Source of the DNA: Cordilura impudica
Lineage: Eukaryota; Arthropoda; Insecta; Diptera; Scathophagidae
Assembly (NCBI GenBank): GCA_963682025.1
Contig: OY821520.1
Coordinates: forward strand, 139,962,042 to 140,026,041
Length of the DNA stretch: 64,000 nucleotides
Reading direction: 5' to 3'
Shown: positions 12,600-23,251 of the stretch, piece after piece
How the letters are laid out: every line of letters starts with the position of its first letter
Position numbering within the stretch: position 1 is the first letter of the stretch
Notes under the pieces: model-generated
Seen by the model: the letters and a program-made list of their open reading frames with translations, nothing else
The model's database searches: none
Told to the model about the DNA's origin: nothing
Translations under genes and position numbers: made by a program

Positions 12600-13954
12600 A
12601 GGGTGGGTCAATTTGTTCGGGTGAGAAAAAACGTGACAAGCGTATAGCAAAATCGAAATCTACACAAAATTCTAAGAAAATTACCCAAAGAAAGTATGGG
12701 TCTAAAATGAAAACCTAGCTCCCGCCGAGAGACATGAAAATTTATTTGATTACAAATAAATTATTATGTTCCCACTAAGTATGGTTCAAGAAATATGGCA
12801 TATTGGTCTTGCATCGATATTATGTTTAATTTTTTATACAAATTACGTAGCTTTAAAAAGAGAATGATTTTGTTAAGCTCCGCTCTTCCCTTTTAAAAAG
12901 TATAATTTAGTAATGTGCTTTTGAAGTTATCAACAAAGAGTAATTAGAATCCAATATTATTAATAGTTCTAGTCATTGTAGAAATTTACCGTTAATGCAT
13001 TTTATAAAAACGTGGTGTTAAACATTTGTTTTGATTGATTTATGCACTTGATAGTTAACTTTCAAAAAGTAAGCGTGTGTTAATTTCTCTTTTAAAAAAA
13101 ATTTTTCACCTTAAATTATGGAATCATCAGCAATGTCAATTGACTCTTCCGGATCAAGTTTTCTGACTAATCAGAACGCTAGTATCATTGGCATGCCAAG
13201 TGAATTTAGTGAATTAAATTTGCCAAGTTATCGTGATGTTCTAAAGTATTATTTTTTATTAAGTGAGCGCGAAAAAGAAAAATCAAAAAAACAACAATCG
13301 TATGCCAGATTTTCTTCGATAATTGCAAACAAAATAATTGAAATTTGGGAAAAAATTAATATTGCACTAATAAATAGAAAAAGCATTTTAAAAAAACTAA
13401 ATACATTTCTCAACAAATACCATAAAGAGGTAAAAAACATATCAAGAGGTAATACATTTTCAGTATTTGAGACATCGTTGAATGATGTATTTTATATCGG
13501 TACCGTCGCACATCCAGGGAACCGAGCGATGTGTGCAGTTGCTAACGCATGTCTCACGCCGAGTAATTGCAAAAAATCGTGACGATGTTATGGCAGTGAC
13601 TTTAGAAAGTCGAACCCAAATACTCCGAATGGACTGTAAAAAAGACTTAAAAAACTGAAATTTGTCAATGCTTTCACAAATAAGACCAGCTATACATATT
13701 AAGAAAATTTTAAAAAAGTTGTGTTTTTTAGAATTGATAATAATAAAAAAAAAATTGTTTTATTATAATAATGAAATTTTATTATGAGATCTAAAAAAAA
13801 AAAAAAATTTAATTCTCAAGTGAATTTTCTTCATGTCTCTCGGCGGGAGCTAGGTTTTGATTTTAGACCCCTAGTTTCTTAGGGTAATTTTCTTAGAATT
13901 TTACGTAGATTACATTTTTGCTATACGCCTTTTGAAGAAAAAATTTGACCCACC

Positions 13955-13956
<2 letters not shown>
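12600..13956 (+). mobile_element. TIR element with AGGGTGGGTC ends and a small gene
   Basis: Ends AGGGTGGGTCAATTT and AAATTTGACCCACCCT, with inverted arms of about 140 bp: AACCTAGCTCCCGCCGAGAG at 12713-12732 is repeated inverted at about 13836-13855. Length 1357 bp. It is flanked by (TA)n on both sides (12573-12599; 13958-13998), so the target duplication is probably TA or hidden in the microsatellite. It encodes one open frame at 13118-13582. Family not recognised by name. Confidence 0.85.
13118..13582 (+). CDS. Uncharacterised protein of the AGGGTGGGT element
   Basis: The frame of 154 codons starts at the first ATG of the element interior, after an A-rich leader. It begins with a Ser-rich stretch, then LPSYRDVLKYYFLLSEREK, a Lys-rich segment, and KIIEIWEKINIALINRKSI followed by LNTFLNKYHKEVK. 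This looks like the helical N-terminal module of small proteins carried by some arthropod DNA transposons (PT-RDVL-pattern, I-IW-KA-IP pattern), judged from memory of the pattern. The last ~30 residues (after VFYIG) look unrelated and may be frameshifted. No DDE catalytic region is visible, so it may be an internally deleted element or an accessory protein. Confidence 0.5.
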   Translation: MESSAMSIDSSGSSFLTNQNASIIGMPSEFSELNLPSYRDVLKYYFLLSEREKEKSKKQQSYARFSSIIANKIIEIWEKINIALINRKSILKKLNTFLNKYHKEVKNISRGNTFSVFETSLNDVFYIGTVAHPGNRAMCAVANACLTPSNCKKS

Positions 13957-14001
<45 letters not shown>

Positions 14002-14640
14002 AAAACACATTGGCTTGTCGACATATTCTGTTATTTCCACTTTTGGTGCACAATGAGAATTAGAGGAATATATAAACCAACATTCGCCGATTCAGAGGCC
14101 AGATCATTTATTATTAGTTTAAAGGATACTGGATATACTTTTGATAATGGTACGCCTTGTTATTCTTCTCGCCTTTTATAATAACTTCAACCATTTCACA
14201 TAGTTTTAAGACGGTTTATGGAGTATTTTTATATATTCAATTTAATTTATTGAACTGTTGCTCCGGAGCCGACCCCACGATCAGCGAGACTACATATGGC
14301 AAGTTCTTAAGCAAAGAATTTAACACAAAATCCAATTTAAAAAAGGGGAGATGAAATATTGAAATATGTAAAATTACATAGAAAAAATTTAAAAAAATTA
14401 ATTGTTTGTCTTACTTTCCCCATTCGGAAGAAGACTTCTCAATACGGCTACGTAACCATTAGTTTTCTTTAGTTTTCTTCTCAGATTGTTTTTATTCAAT
14501 AAATTTAGTTGGGAAAATTATTTCGACTTTTTCGATGTGGTATATTAAGTGTGATTCCCTGTGGTAACAACAAAGTCGGCAAAATACAAAAAAGTTTGCC
14601 TACTTGAATACAGACAGACAGCCGCACATGTGTGTGTAAA
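13957..14640. other. (TA)n tract and unassigned AT-rich DNA
   Basis: (TA)n to about 13998, then sequence without recognised features. The small frames at 13945-14354 have no family motif. Confidence 0.4.
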
Positions 14641-14950
14641 TATGTACACTTCGTTGCAAAATAAAAGTTCTATTAATTTTTTCCCGAGTTTTAAGCAATT
14701 AGAGTATTTTTTTTTTCTTTCTTATTAAAACCAATAGTCTAGTTCCATTATTAGGGAAAAAATTAAAAAAGATTGTTGCAAAATATAAGTTCATTTCCAT
14801 AAAATATTATTAAAAGGAAAATACAATAAAACTAATATTTTAGTAACGAGTCGATCCTCTTTTTTCATACAAGTTTTGTATTATTCTCCACTATTCCAAA
14901 TTTTTGTTTTTCAGCTCCTCGATAGTTTCAAACTGAGTGACTTGTTGTTT
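14641..14950 (-). pseudogene. Tc1-like transposon 3' remnant
   Basis: On the minus strand, 14950 to 14842 reads as the C-terminus of a Tc1-type transposase: QFETIEELKNKNLE, a TAG, then WRIIQNLYEK and RGSTRY with a stop, in the position of the usual final G-TKY of Tc1 proteins. Downstream come AATGAACTTATATTTTGCAAC and, at the edge (14645-14668), GAACTTTTATTTTGCAACG, typical of Tc1-family 3' ends. The left part of the element is missing. Confidence 0.45.
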
Positions 14951-15514
14951 CTATTTTACTTTTATTTTTGAGTGTTAATTTCTTATTATATTGAATTCAT
15001 TAATTTGAACACTGAACATTTTTAGCCGCTTAAAAATAATTCAGGTAGCGCAAGCGGATTTTTTATTGTGTTGATTTCAATAATAAAATTTTGATGATAA
15101 TTGCCTTCCAGAAGTAGTTTTTATTATTGGTAATACATAAAAATTATAAAACATTAACAATCTTCTTAAAAACACTTCGCCGTCCTATCAAAATCAAAAT
15201 AAAATATGAAAAAAATTAAAATTCCTGTTTTCAAACACCAAAAAAAAAAACGTGAAAATAATATAAAGATCTGCAAAAATAAGATAATAATTAGTATTTT
15301 ATAACCTTTAAAATAAGCCATATAACTTTAAAATCGTGTAATTTTTCACTGAGTTGTGCCAAAACTCGTCTACCCATCAATATGTTTTTACAACGTTATG
15401 GTTGTTTCGTGCAAACTGGCAAATACATGCAGCCAAGTTCACTTTAACTAGTTAGATTACACTGTGGAACAAGTTCAGGTTAGCAAAAGTTAGGTCGATT
15501 CTGAGAGTGAGGGG
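14951..15514. other. Unassigned AT-rich DNA
   Basis: No open frame or TIR pair of its own. The stretch TCAGGTAGCGCAAGCGG near 15043 resembles ACAGGTAGCGCTAGCG near 7724, which may be a short shared repeat. Confidence 0.4.
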
Positions 15515-16150
15515 TGAAAATAGAGGCTAAATTAGAAGACCCGTATCGCGGCGTTTGTTTATGTTAGTTCGAAATTTTTTTTTATTCGACCTTCGAACTT
15601 TGCAGTCAAATGCCGATTTTCAGCATTTTGTTTATATGGTTTTTGGCTATCAGTCGTCGACTAATTGATATTTTTTCAATCTGTAAAATCCAAATTATTG
15701 CAACAATTAACATTTTTAAAAAAATTGATTTAGAAAATTTTTGTGGTGCTTATGAAACTGCTTGTCAGTTTCTTCAATAAATTTCATTTGAAAAGAAAAT
15801 GGTCTTAGTCGATAATTTGCGCTAAAAATCTCAAAACCGTTAAACAAATAACGATTTAGGTAGAAGTAATTAAAAAGGGAAGTTCCAAGAATTAGGAATT
15901 AGTAAAACAACTTTTTTGTTTTCAACCACCTCACAGGTAGCGATTTTTTTTATTTCGTACAAGCGAACCAATTTCAAAAATGAAGATTCAGTTAAGACTC
16001 GAAACTCAGCCGAAGTTGATGTCTTTTAATTTTCGCTCGGTCGTGATAAAATTCGCTATTATTTTTTTTGGAACTTATTTCATTTTGTGAGTGAACCAAA
16101 ATGTAAAATGGACCATTTTTGTAATGTTTGAGGACGTTTCATAGCAAGCG

Positions 16151-17985
16151 ATGAAAAATGTGGCAATGCGAGTGATTTTTTTTTTGGAAGCCTATAAACA
16201 ATATTTCTCGCAAGAGTTTATCACTGACGTAAAATATGCCCCTAAAAAAGTTTGCTTTAATTGCTATTCAACTCTTCTGCAATGGAAAAGTGAAAAGAAG
16301 AAGGCTATGCCTTTTGGTATACCAATGATGTGGTTAGACAACAGCCCGCATAAAGAAGAAATTGTTATGGATGTATCAACTACCATAAAACTTTGAGTAG
16401 AAGGAAACCAAAGAATAAAACTTATGTAGCAGTGCCAAGTATCCAGATACCATTACCGCACTCAGAATTCGTTCCAGTAGCAACATACCGAAGTATTGAT
16501 CTTCAAACAGATATCAGTACTGCAACCGCTGCTGCTACATCCATGGATTTCTTCTTAGAATACGACCCTGGTGAAGGTACATCCTATGAAACATCAAAGG
16601 ACCCAATCCTAGTCACACAAAACCAATTGATGGAATTGTTGCAAATTTGTGTTTGACTCACAAAAAATCAGGCTTCATTTTTGAAAGGAAATAATTTGCT
16701 GGCGAAAGGTACCAAAGTAACAGCATATCGAAAACGCCAGAAAGAGTTGGAAAAGTTCTTCAATGTGAATGATGCAAAAAATTTCGCTTATTGCAACGAT
16801 ATTGAAAAGTTAATGGAGACGATAGGGTTAACCTATAAAAAAGATGATTAGCGTTTATTCAGCTTAAAAGACAAATAGAATGCCTTCTGTTCCGATTGCG
16901 TATAGCACTGACACTAGTGAAAATTTCGATAATTTGGAACACATTCTGGAAGTAGTCAAATATAACGAACACCAGTGGCGCATTTGCTGCGACCTCAAAA
17001 TAGTGTCATTGATTACAGGCTTAACAGCATCTGGCCGTCCAAAATATCCGTTTTTTTTTGTGGGATTTGGATTAACGATATGGAGAAGGTATTAAAGGAA
17101 GAAACCAATAAAAAAAAAACAGCATAACTGGAATAGTCGCATTGGACGGAAATGGCCTAAAGGCAATAGGCTACACGAAAGTCTTGTCCCTGAAATGAAA
17201 ATTTTGTTGCCGTTGCTCCACATTAAACTTAGCATTGCTAAAAATTTTTTGAAATGTATCGCTTAAAAGACATTTTCCCAAAACTAAGTAACGCCAAAAT
17301 TCAGGAAGGGGTTGTTAATGGTCCCGACATACGGAAACTAATGAGTCGTCAAGATTTTTACCAACTTCTGACAGACCGAGAATTAAATGCATGGCTCGCA
17401 TTGAAAGCAGTCATTAAAGGACTTTTAGGTAAAGAACGCAAAGACAACTACAGGCAATCTGTTGCAAACATGTTGGCAGCTTTCGATGAAATTGGGGTTA
17501 ATATGTCGTACAAAATTCATCTCTTGCATCAGCATCTTGATCAACTCGCTCAACAGTTGCCAAGTGAATCTGATGAGCAAGGAGAACGTTATCACCAAAC
17601 TGCGCTTCCATTGGAAATAAGGTAACTATAGAGTGTGCATATTTTGAATTCCTAGATTTTTCTAATATCTTTGTCAGAGTGCACAATTTAAACATGTTAA
17701 TGATTGAAAACTATTTTCGTTTCAGGTACAGAGGAAAGAAATCTCCAGATGCAATACTCGCTGAAATTTGTTGGTGGTATAAAAACACCTTTGAAGAAGA
17801 GGAAGACGATGAAAAAGAGGAAGAAGGGGAAGACAAAGATGAAATTCCAGAATATGTGTTGGACGAAATTATCGACCTTTCTGATGATGATGACGATGAC
17901 CAAGATATTAGAGAGAGCGATTAGAGAGAGTGATGTTGATCCACAGCCGCCTGCTAAACGGCAACTGGCCAAATCATTAAATTAA
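16151..17985 (+). pseudogene. Uncharacterised transposase-like protein, with intron
   Basis: Pieces in order. 16151-16396: N-terminal zinc-binding-like segment (KKVCFNCYSTLLQWKSEKKK, then MPFGIPMMW). 16393-16656: Ser/Pro-rich linker. 16657-16850, broken by stops: NLLAKGTKVTAYRKRQKELE. 16880-17095: VPIAYSTDTSENFDN, then RICCDLKIVSLITGL. 17190-17621: LLPLLHIKLSIAK, DIFPKLSNAKIQEGVVNGPD, MSYKIHLLHQHLD, SDEQGERYHQ. After an intron: YRGKKSPDAILAEICWWY and an acidic tail. This motif order is that of a widespread, unnamed transposon-encoded family (LH-KLG, K-HFLHSHLDFF, DE-GERFHQDI, RYQGKW-LADYCW). Several stops and frameshifts make it inactive. Assignment to that family is firm; its biochemical activity is inferred. 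Confidence 0.75.
17622..17725 (+). other. Probable 104-bp spliceosomal intron in the transposase gene
   Basis: Sequence: AAG|GTAACT at 17621/17622 and TTTCGTTTCAG|G ending at 17725. Removing it joins LEI-R to YRGKKSPD in frame with the split codon AG|G, exactly where the protein family continues. Without splicing the frame stops at once (TAA at 17623). The AT-rich body and pyrimidine tract are as expected for a fly intron. Confidence 0.8.
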
Positions 17986-18658
17986 TTTATTTAATTTTTT
18001 TACTTAAAACTTTTCATAACTAACATTTCAAAAATATATTTTTTTTTTTCATATTTTTATAATTTCTTTTTCAATGTTTCTTCAAAACCAACACTGAATA
18101 TAAAAAATGAGAAGTAAATTAATATTAAGCTGGAAAACGCAAGTTTTGTATTATGATTGTTTTCTTTTCAAATGAAATTTATTGAAGAAACTGAGAGGCA
18201 TATTATATTTGTGGAAAATATTTTCAAAAAGCATGAAAAATAATAGTTTTTCCAACATTTTGCTTCATAAGCACCACCAAAATTTTCTAAATCAATTTTT
18301 TGAAAAATTTTAATTGTTGCACAGGTCTCTAGCAATAATTTGGCTCTTACAGATTGAAAAAATATCAATTAGTCGACGAGTTATAGCCAAAAAACCATAT
18401 AAACAATATGCAGAAAATCGGCATTTGACTGCAAAGTTCGAAGGTCGATTAAAAAAAAATTCGAACGAACATATACAAACGCCGCGATACGGGTCTTCTA
18501 ATTTAGCCTCTATTTTCCACTTTAGGTAATATCTAAGTAAACATATTTAAACATTTTTTGTTCTGTTCTCTCAAAGTAGAAAAAGCTACCGAAGTATAGT
18601 ACTCGTATATTTGAAAAATTGAGACTTTAGAAAAAGTAAACGACCAAATAACATCATT

Positions 18659-19381
18659 ATACCCTATACCACTCTGTGGTCATGATATATTGACTTTGTG
18701 GTGATGTTTGTAACTACTAAAAAATACCTTTTATTATACCGACCGACTCATAATCACTTTCTGAGTCGATTTAGCGACGTCCGTCCGTCCGTCCGTCTGA
18801 CCGTCTGTTCCGTCTGTGTGTCCATGTAAACATTGTAATCAAAGTACAAGTCGCAAATGCGAATATATTTTGATGAAATTTCGTATGTAAGCTTTTATCA
18901 GCCATAGCATGAACGCTCTTCAAATTGTCGGTGCATGTTCAGACATAGTCCCTATTCAAATGACACCTTTGAAATCGACTTAAATTTCCATATGATCCAA
19001 ATAAACCGAACATAAACCCTATAGAACAATTCTTAGTCATAGCCCCCATAAAAAGCTGCTTCTTCACTTAAATCTATCAAAAACAAAAATATTGCACAGA
19101 TTTTACTCAAGATTGGTTTGTTTATGTTTTTGCAAAAATAAGTGACTTTACCAAATATGGTTGGGATCGGTCCATTTTTCGATCTAGTACCCATATAAAT
19201 ATAGCATCCGATATTAACTTTTTCATATTCAAAGGGAAAAAATTAATAACAATGCCACTCAAATTTGGTTTATGCTTATTTTCTATATTCAATTAGTTGG
19301 GCCTAAGCGATAGTGTCTCTAAACGCACGGTGTAGGGTATCGTGTACTCGGTCTCGATCGACTATAATTTTCTTAATTGTT
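18659..19381 (-). repeat. Dispersed repeat arm, complete
   Basis: Starts TATACCCTATACCACTCTGTGG and ends at a decayed hairpin (CTCGGTCTCGATCGACTATA) with AATTAAGAAAATT at the terminus. GTCC tract at about 18779-18795. More diverged than most arms in the window. Confidence 0.85.
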
Positions 19382-19631
19382 TTTATTCTTTGTTTTAATA
19401 GAAAATAAAAATACGTTTCAAACGACATCGAAAGCATTATAATCGGTTAACTACTTTGCTTAGAATTTGATCCGAAAATGGATATTTTGCAAAAAATTTT
19501 GCGCCTTTTTCTAAAAGCTAAAAATTCCAAATTTGCGTAGCTCTATCATCCATAATTTTTATCCGATTTTAAAACCGTTTATTGATTCTTATTGTGTGAG
19601 AAATCCTCTATCCTATACATTTATTGATTTA
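19382..19631. other. Unassigned DNA
   Basis: Short AT-rich interval with no recognised feature before the piggyBac end. Confidence 0.4.
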
Positions 19632-21311
19632 CCCCCTTTCACTACAGTACTATAAGGAGTAATTTTTGACAACATTAAGCAATTTTTTCGTACAGATGTG
19701 ATATTAAAAAGCACAAAAACTTTTTTTTTAAAAATCTAGTATCCTTCTGAAATGAGATATGTCCCAGGATTTTATGTCCCACTGGGTTTTTTAAATCTCA
19801 TAAATTGGGACTAAATATCCCATCGGTAGTATTTCTATGAGAATAATAAAATACAGGTTTGTTAAATTTTTTTTATTAAATTTTCATTTTACAATAATTT
19901 GTATTTTTCAAGGCTTCGGGACGGTTAACAACAGCTCTAGAACCAGTTGGCAGATTCTTCCTATTTTGAATACATGTTCCTATGCAAGCAAATAGTAAAG
20001 TTTTCATCAGTTTTTATGATCTGAAGAAACTATCAAACACCAAAACTGTTTGGCTTGCGAATAGTATTGCTAAATTTAGTAACGACTTTTTCCCCTAAAG
20101 TGGGAAATGAAGCAGGGCATTCATCCTACCCGGCGTAAATATTAAAATCGTATGTGTATCCAGTTTTGGAATCGCACTATTGCCAATTTTTAATACCCCG
20201 TTTAATTGGCTTTAGAGGAAGATACTGCTTTAGAGAAGACCTGCCTGACAAGCAATTCGTAACTTCTTCCATATAATAAAGCTTGGAGGCTGCTACCGGG
20301 TTTTCGGGAAAATTAAAATACAATTTCGACATCAAAGTTTGATAACGATTTCGCACCATAGCATTTTTTATACATTCATTTCCCATTGACTTATTTTGGG
20401 ACCAGTAATCAGAAATCTCGGGAAGTTTGCTATTGCCCATTACAACAGAAATACCTAACAAAATTTTAATTTCTGATGCATCAGCTCGTGGTATATTTCG
20501 ACCTTCTTTTTCTTCGAAAAGACTCAATCGTTCATTGGGGCACTGCGCAATAAAAATGAACAGAGATTCTAAAAACAAACATTGAAAAATTAGCAGCTCA
20601 GTTGAATTTCTTGAAATTGGTGCTACTATAACGGACTCAATATCTTTACTGATAGAAAATTGAGAACAGAATAAGTCCGATGGTTGTCCCCATACTACTT
20701 GAAAATTAGAATTTATATCGGGCAAAGATTGATCTGTTTGTTCGTCGAAAGCAACATTATATTCTGAATCAGAAGCCTAAAGTCTCCAAGATCAGAGTAA
20801 CTGGAATTTATTACCGCAGAGATTTCGTCTTCCTTCAATCTACCATCAGATTTGTTTTTATTCATTCTGCAAACATACAAATTACCTTAGTAATGTATAC
20901 CAATGGGACAATATATCCCATTTATGGAGATCAAACAAAACCAGTGGGATCTATTATCCCAAATGAAAAAACCCACATAAAATAAAATATATACAGCTTA
21001 CTGTTGTTTAATAACTTGATTATAATACAAAACATTTATATTATTTGCAAAATATAACTCAAAATGGAAAAACTATTATTCACACCGAAAAATTGGAAGA
21101 CACGTCCGCATCCAACAGAGATTACCGCCAAATGATAGTAACAAAAAACAATATACTCACTGAAAACGCTCAAAATAGCTCATTATGTGCAGAAAATACA
21201 TAAAGCTACCCAAGGGACTTTGTCATATTTAAATAGAGCGAGTATTGTAATTTTGACGATTATTTAAATTTAGCTTGGGACGCATGATCCCAATGGTAGT
21301 GAAAGGGTTAA
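19632..21311 (-). mobile_element. piggyBac-superfamily element, decayed
   Basis: The left end CCCCCTTTCACTACAGTA (19632) is inverted relative to the right end TACCATTGG..(A)TGGTAGTGAAAGGG (to 21307). TTAA follows at 21308-21311; on the left the equivalent is a mutated TTTA. A second inverted pair lies inside: AATGGGACAATATATCCCAT at 20899-20918 and the related block with CTAAATATCCCATCGG at 19808-19824, plus TCCCACTGGGTT / AACCAGTGGGAT. This fits the terminal plus internal repeat layout of piggyBac elements, with unequal spacers (~130 bp left, ~340 bp right). Confidence 0.85.
19895..20868 (-). pseudogene. piggyBac-like transposase (DDE_Tnp_1_7), broken
   Basis: Reading from 20868 down: MNKNKSDGRLKEDEISAV with an acidic N-terminus, a frameshift near 20778, SDSEYNVAFDEQTDQSLPDI, and then the open part 20725-20177. 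That part contains ASEIKILLGISVVMGNSKLP, EISDYWSQN and VRNRYQTLMSKLYFNF, all typical of the piggyBac catalytic-domain start. After the stop at 20177 the frame continues with CDSKTGYTYDFNIYAG and LGEKVVTKF, so the family match extends beyond the stop. A C-terminal scrap (IGTCIQNRKNLPTGSRAVVN) is at about 20000-19910. The middle portion, including later catalytic residues, is deleted. Confidence 0.85.
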
Positions 21312-22262
21312 CTGAATACTTCTATCAAATTTTTGATTTTTGTCACGCTATTTGGAGAAATGCGCCACTGTGCGTCGCATGAAAGTAATAAAACGAAACT
21401 CCAACTGCGACCTTGAAGAGTCCTTCTGTTGATTTTTCTGCAATTTACCTTTCACAATGAATGTGTGAACAACACGCCAATGTTATGAAACAAAAGACTT
21501 AGATGGAAAAATCACAAAAAGAAAATTTATGGTAGTGAATAATAAATGACCACCATCATCATACCAACAAAATTCGCAGCTTAGTTTATCCAAGTTGCAA
21601 TTTTTGTAATAAAGTCTCAACAAATGAAAATTAAAAAAAAAAACTGACTATAAAACACTCAAATGAATTTTTCTAAATCTTGGATATCTAAGTAAAAAAG
21701 AAATAATTTAAAATTGTTAACTGAATAACTGGATCTTCTTTGAGTATTCGATAACATTACTTTTCATTCAATTACAAATATTTGTTGAACACACAGAAGA
21801 TACGTATATAACTGAGTTTTTTAATAAATAATTTTATAAGAGCTTAAAGGTATGCTAATCAATAGACCTCGGACTTTGCATATTAGCATATTTTTTTAGA
21901 ATGAATATATGAAACTTGTGATTGCACCAAAAATTCGTTTCGTGGATATAGAATCGAAAAACGTGTGCATATTAATTTTTTTTGTTTGCGTATTTGCATA
22001 AAAAGAATAAGTTAAAAATATGCAAAAAATATTAAAAATATACCAAAAATATGTAAAATATGCAACCTATGCTAAACGTATGCAAAATATGTTAAGTAAA
22101 TATATCTTCGTAATAAGTGAAACATGATTTAATTGCTAATAGACAAAGAAATAATTCCTGGAACTAGAAATTTAGTTCTTATTTCACTATTTCAATTATA
22201 TTTCAAAATAGAAAAAATAATAAGTTAATAAGATTAATATTAATATTAGTATTATCATTATA
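21312..22262. other. Unassigned AT-rich DNA
   Basis: No gene seen. The interval 21900-22100 has a run of ATATGCAAAATAT-type imperfect repeats. AAATATTTGTTGAACACACAGAAGAT near 21777 matches, inverted, the segment near 58780-58800, so a small dispersed repeat is present. Confidence 0.4.
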
Positions 22263-23018
22263 AACAAGTAAGAAAATTATAGTCGGTCTAGACCGACTAT
22301 ACGATACCCTATACCATGCGTTTAGAGGCCCTATCTCTCAGGTCCAACTAACTGGATATAGAAAATAAGCATAAACCAAATTTGAGTGGGATTTTTATTA
22401 ATTTTTTGGCTGCAGATATGAAAAAGTTCATATCGAATGCTATATCTGTATGGGGACTAGGCCCCAAAATGGACCGATCCTGACCATGTTTGGTAAAGTC
22501 TCTTGTATTTTGCAAAAATATATACAAACAAAATTTGAGAAGAATCAGTGCAATATTTTTGTTTTATGATAGATTTAAGCAGCTCTATATGTGGCCTATG
22601 AGTAAGAGTTTTCCAATAGGGATCATTTTTGGACTACTGATTAATGGATGTAATAAATACATACAAACCCAATTTGACTATGATTTATATGATAATTTGG
22701 ATCTTATGGCAATTTATGTTGATTTCATAGGGGTCATTTGTATTGGGGCTAGGTCTGAACATGGACCGATTCTAACCGATTTCAACAGCGTTAATCCTTT
22801 GGCTGATAAAAGCTTATATACCAAAGTTCATCGAAATATATTCATATTTGCGACCTGCAGTTTGATTAAAAGCTTTACATGGACACACAGACGGACGGAC
22901 GGACGGACATCGTTAAATCGAATCAGCTAGTAATTCTGATTCGATCGGTATAATAAAAGATGGGTCTAGGTCAAATATTTTTGGTAGTTACAAACAGCAG
23001 CACAAAGTCGTTATACAC
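22263..23018 (+). repeat. Dispersed repeat arm with intact hairpin
   Basis: Starts ACAAGTAAGAAAATTATAG with the perfect palindrome at 22278-22301 and ends at CAGCACAAAGTCGTTATAC, lacking the last ~30 bp. It has the open frame shared by several arms (YVDFIGVICIGARSEHGPIL; 22700-22930) and a GACG tract (GTCC on the complement) at about 22894-22909. Confidence 0.85.
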
Positions 23019-23062
23019 AAATGTATATTTTGCAGTCCCTGATGATTACTGTGTAATTAATA

Positions 23063-23251
23063 ACAAGTAAGAAAATTACAGTCGGTCTAGACCGATTAAT
23101 GGATGTACGGATGGACGGACATTGACAAATCGACTCAGAAAGTGATTCTGAGTCGATCGGTATAATTAAAGATGGGTGTAGGTCAAATATGTTGGGTAGT
23201 TACAAACAGCAGCACAAAGGCATTATACCCAAACCACATAGTGGTATAGGG
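23063..23251 (+). repeat. Dispersed repeat, internally deleted left arm of composite 2
   Basis: Only the two ends of an arm remain: the hairpin terminus (23063-23098) joined directly to the distal part from GGATGGACGGACAT to GTGGTATAGGG. The missing ~600 bp lies between. It is interrupted at 23252 by a hairpin element and resumes at 23853. Confidence 0.8.

Larger units (their letters stand above)
15515..18520 (+). mobile_element. 3.0-kb DNA transposon with long TIRs, GERYHQ-type gene
   Basis: The left arm (15515-15801) and right arm (18158-18520) are inverted copies: TTAGAAGACCCGTATCGCGG at 15530-15549 is mirrored at about 18482-18503, and the match continues through the AGTCGACGACT-type and CATTTGAAAAGAAAA blocks. 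The right arm carries an extra ~60 bp near 18205-18265. Between the arms lies a broken multi-exon gene on the plus strand. The exact ends and target duplication are not clear (similarity stops at TGGAAAATAGAGG). The superfamily is one of the uncharacterised DDE-like groups of arthropods. Confidence 0.85.

Noticed and set aside
17697..17972. 91-codon minus-strand frame opposite the acidic tail
   Set aside because: Antisense shadow of the GAA/GAT-rich coding tail.
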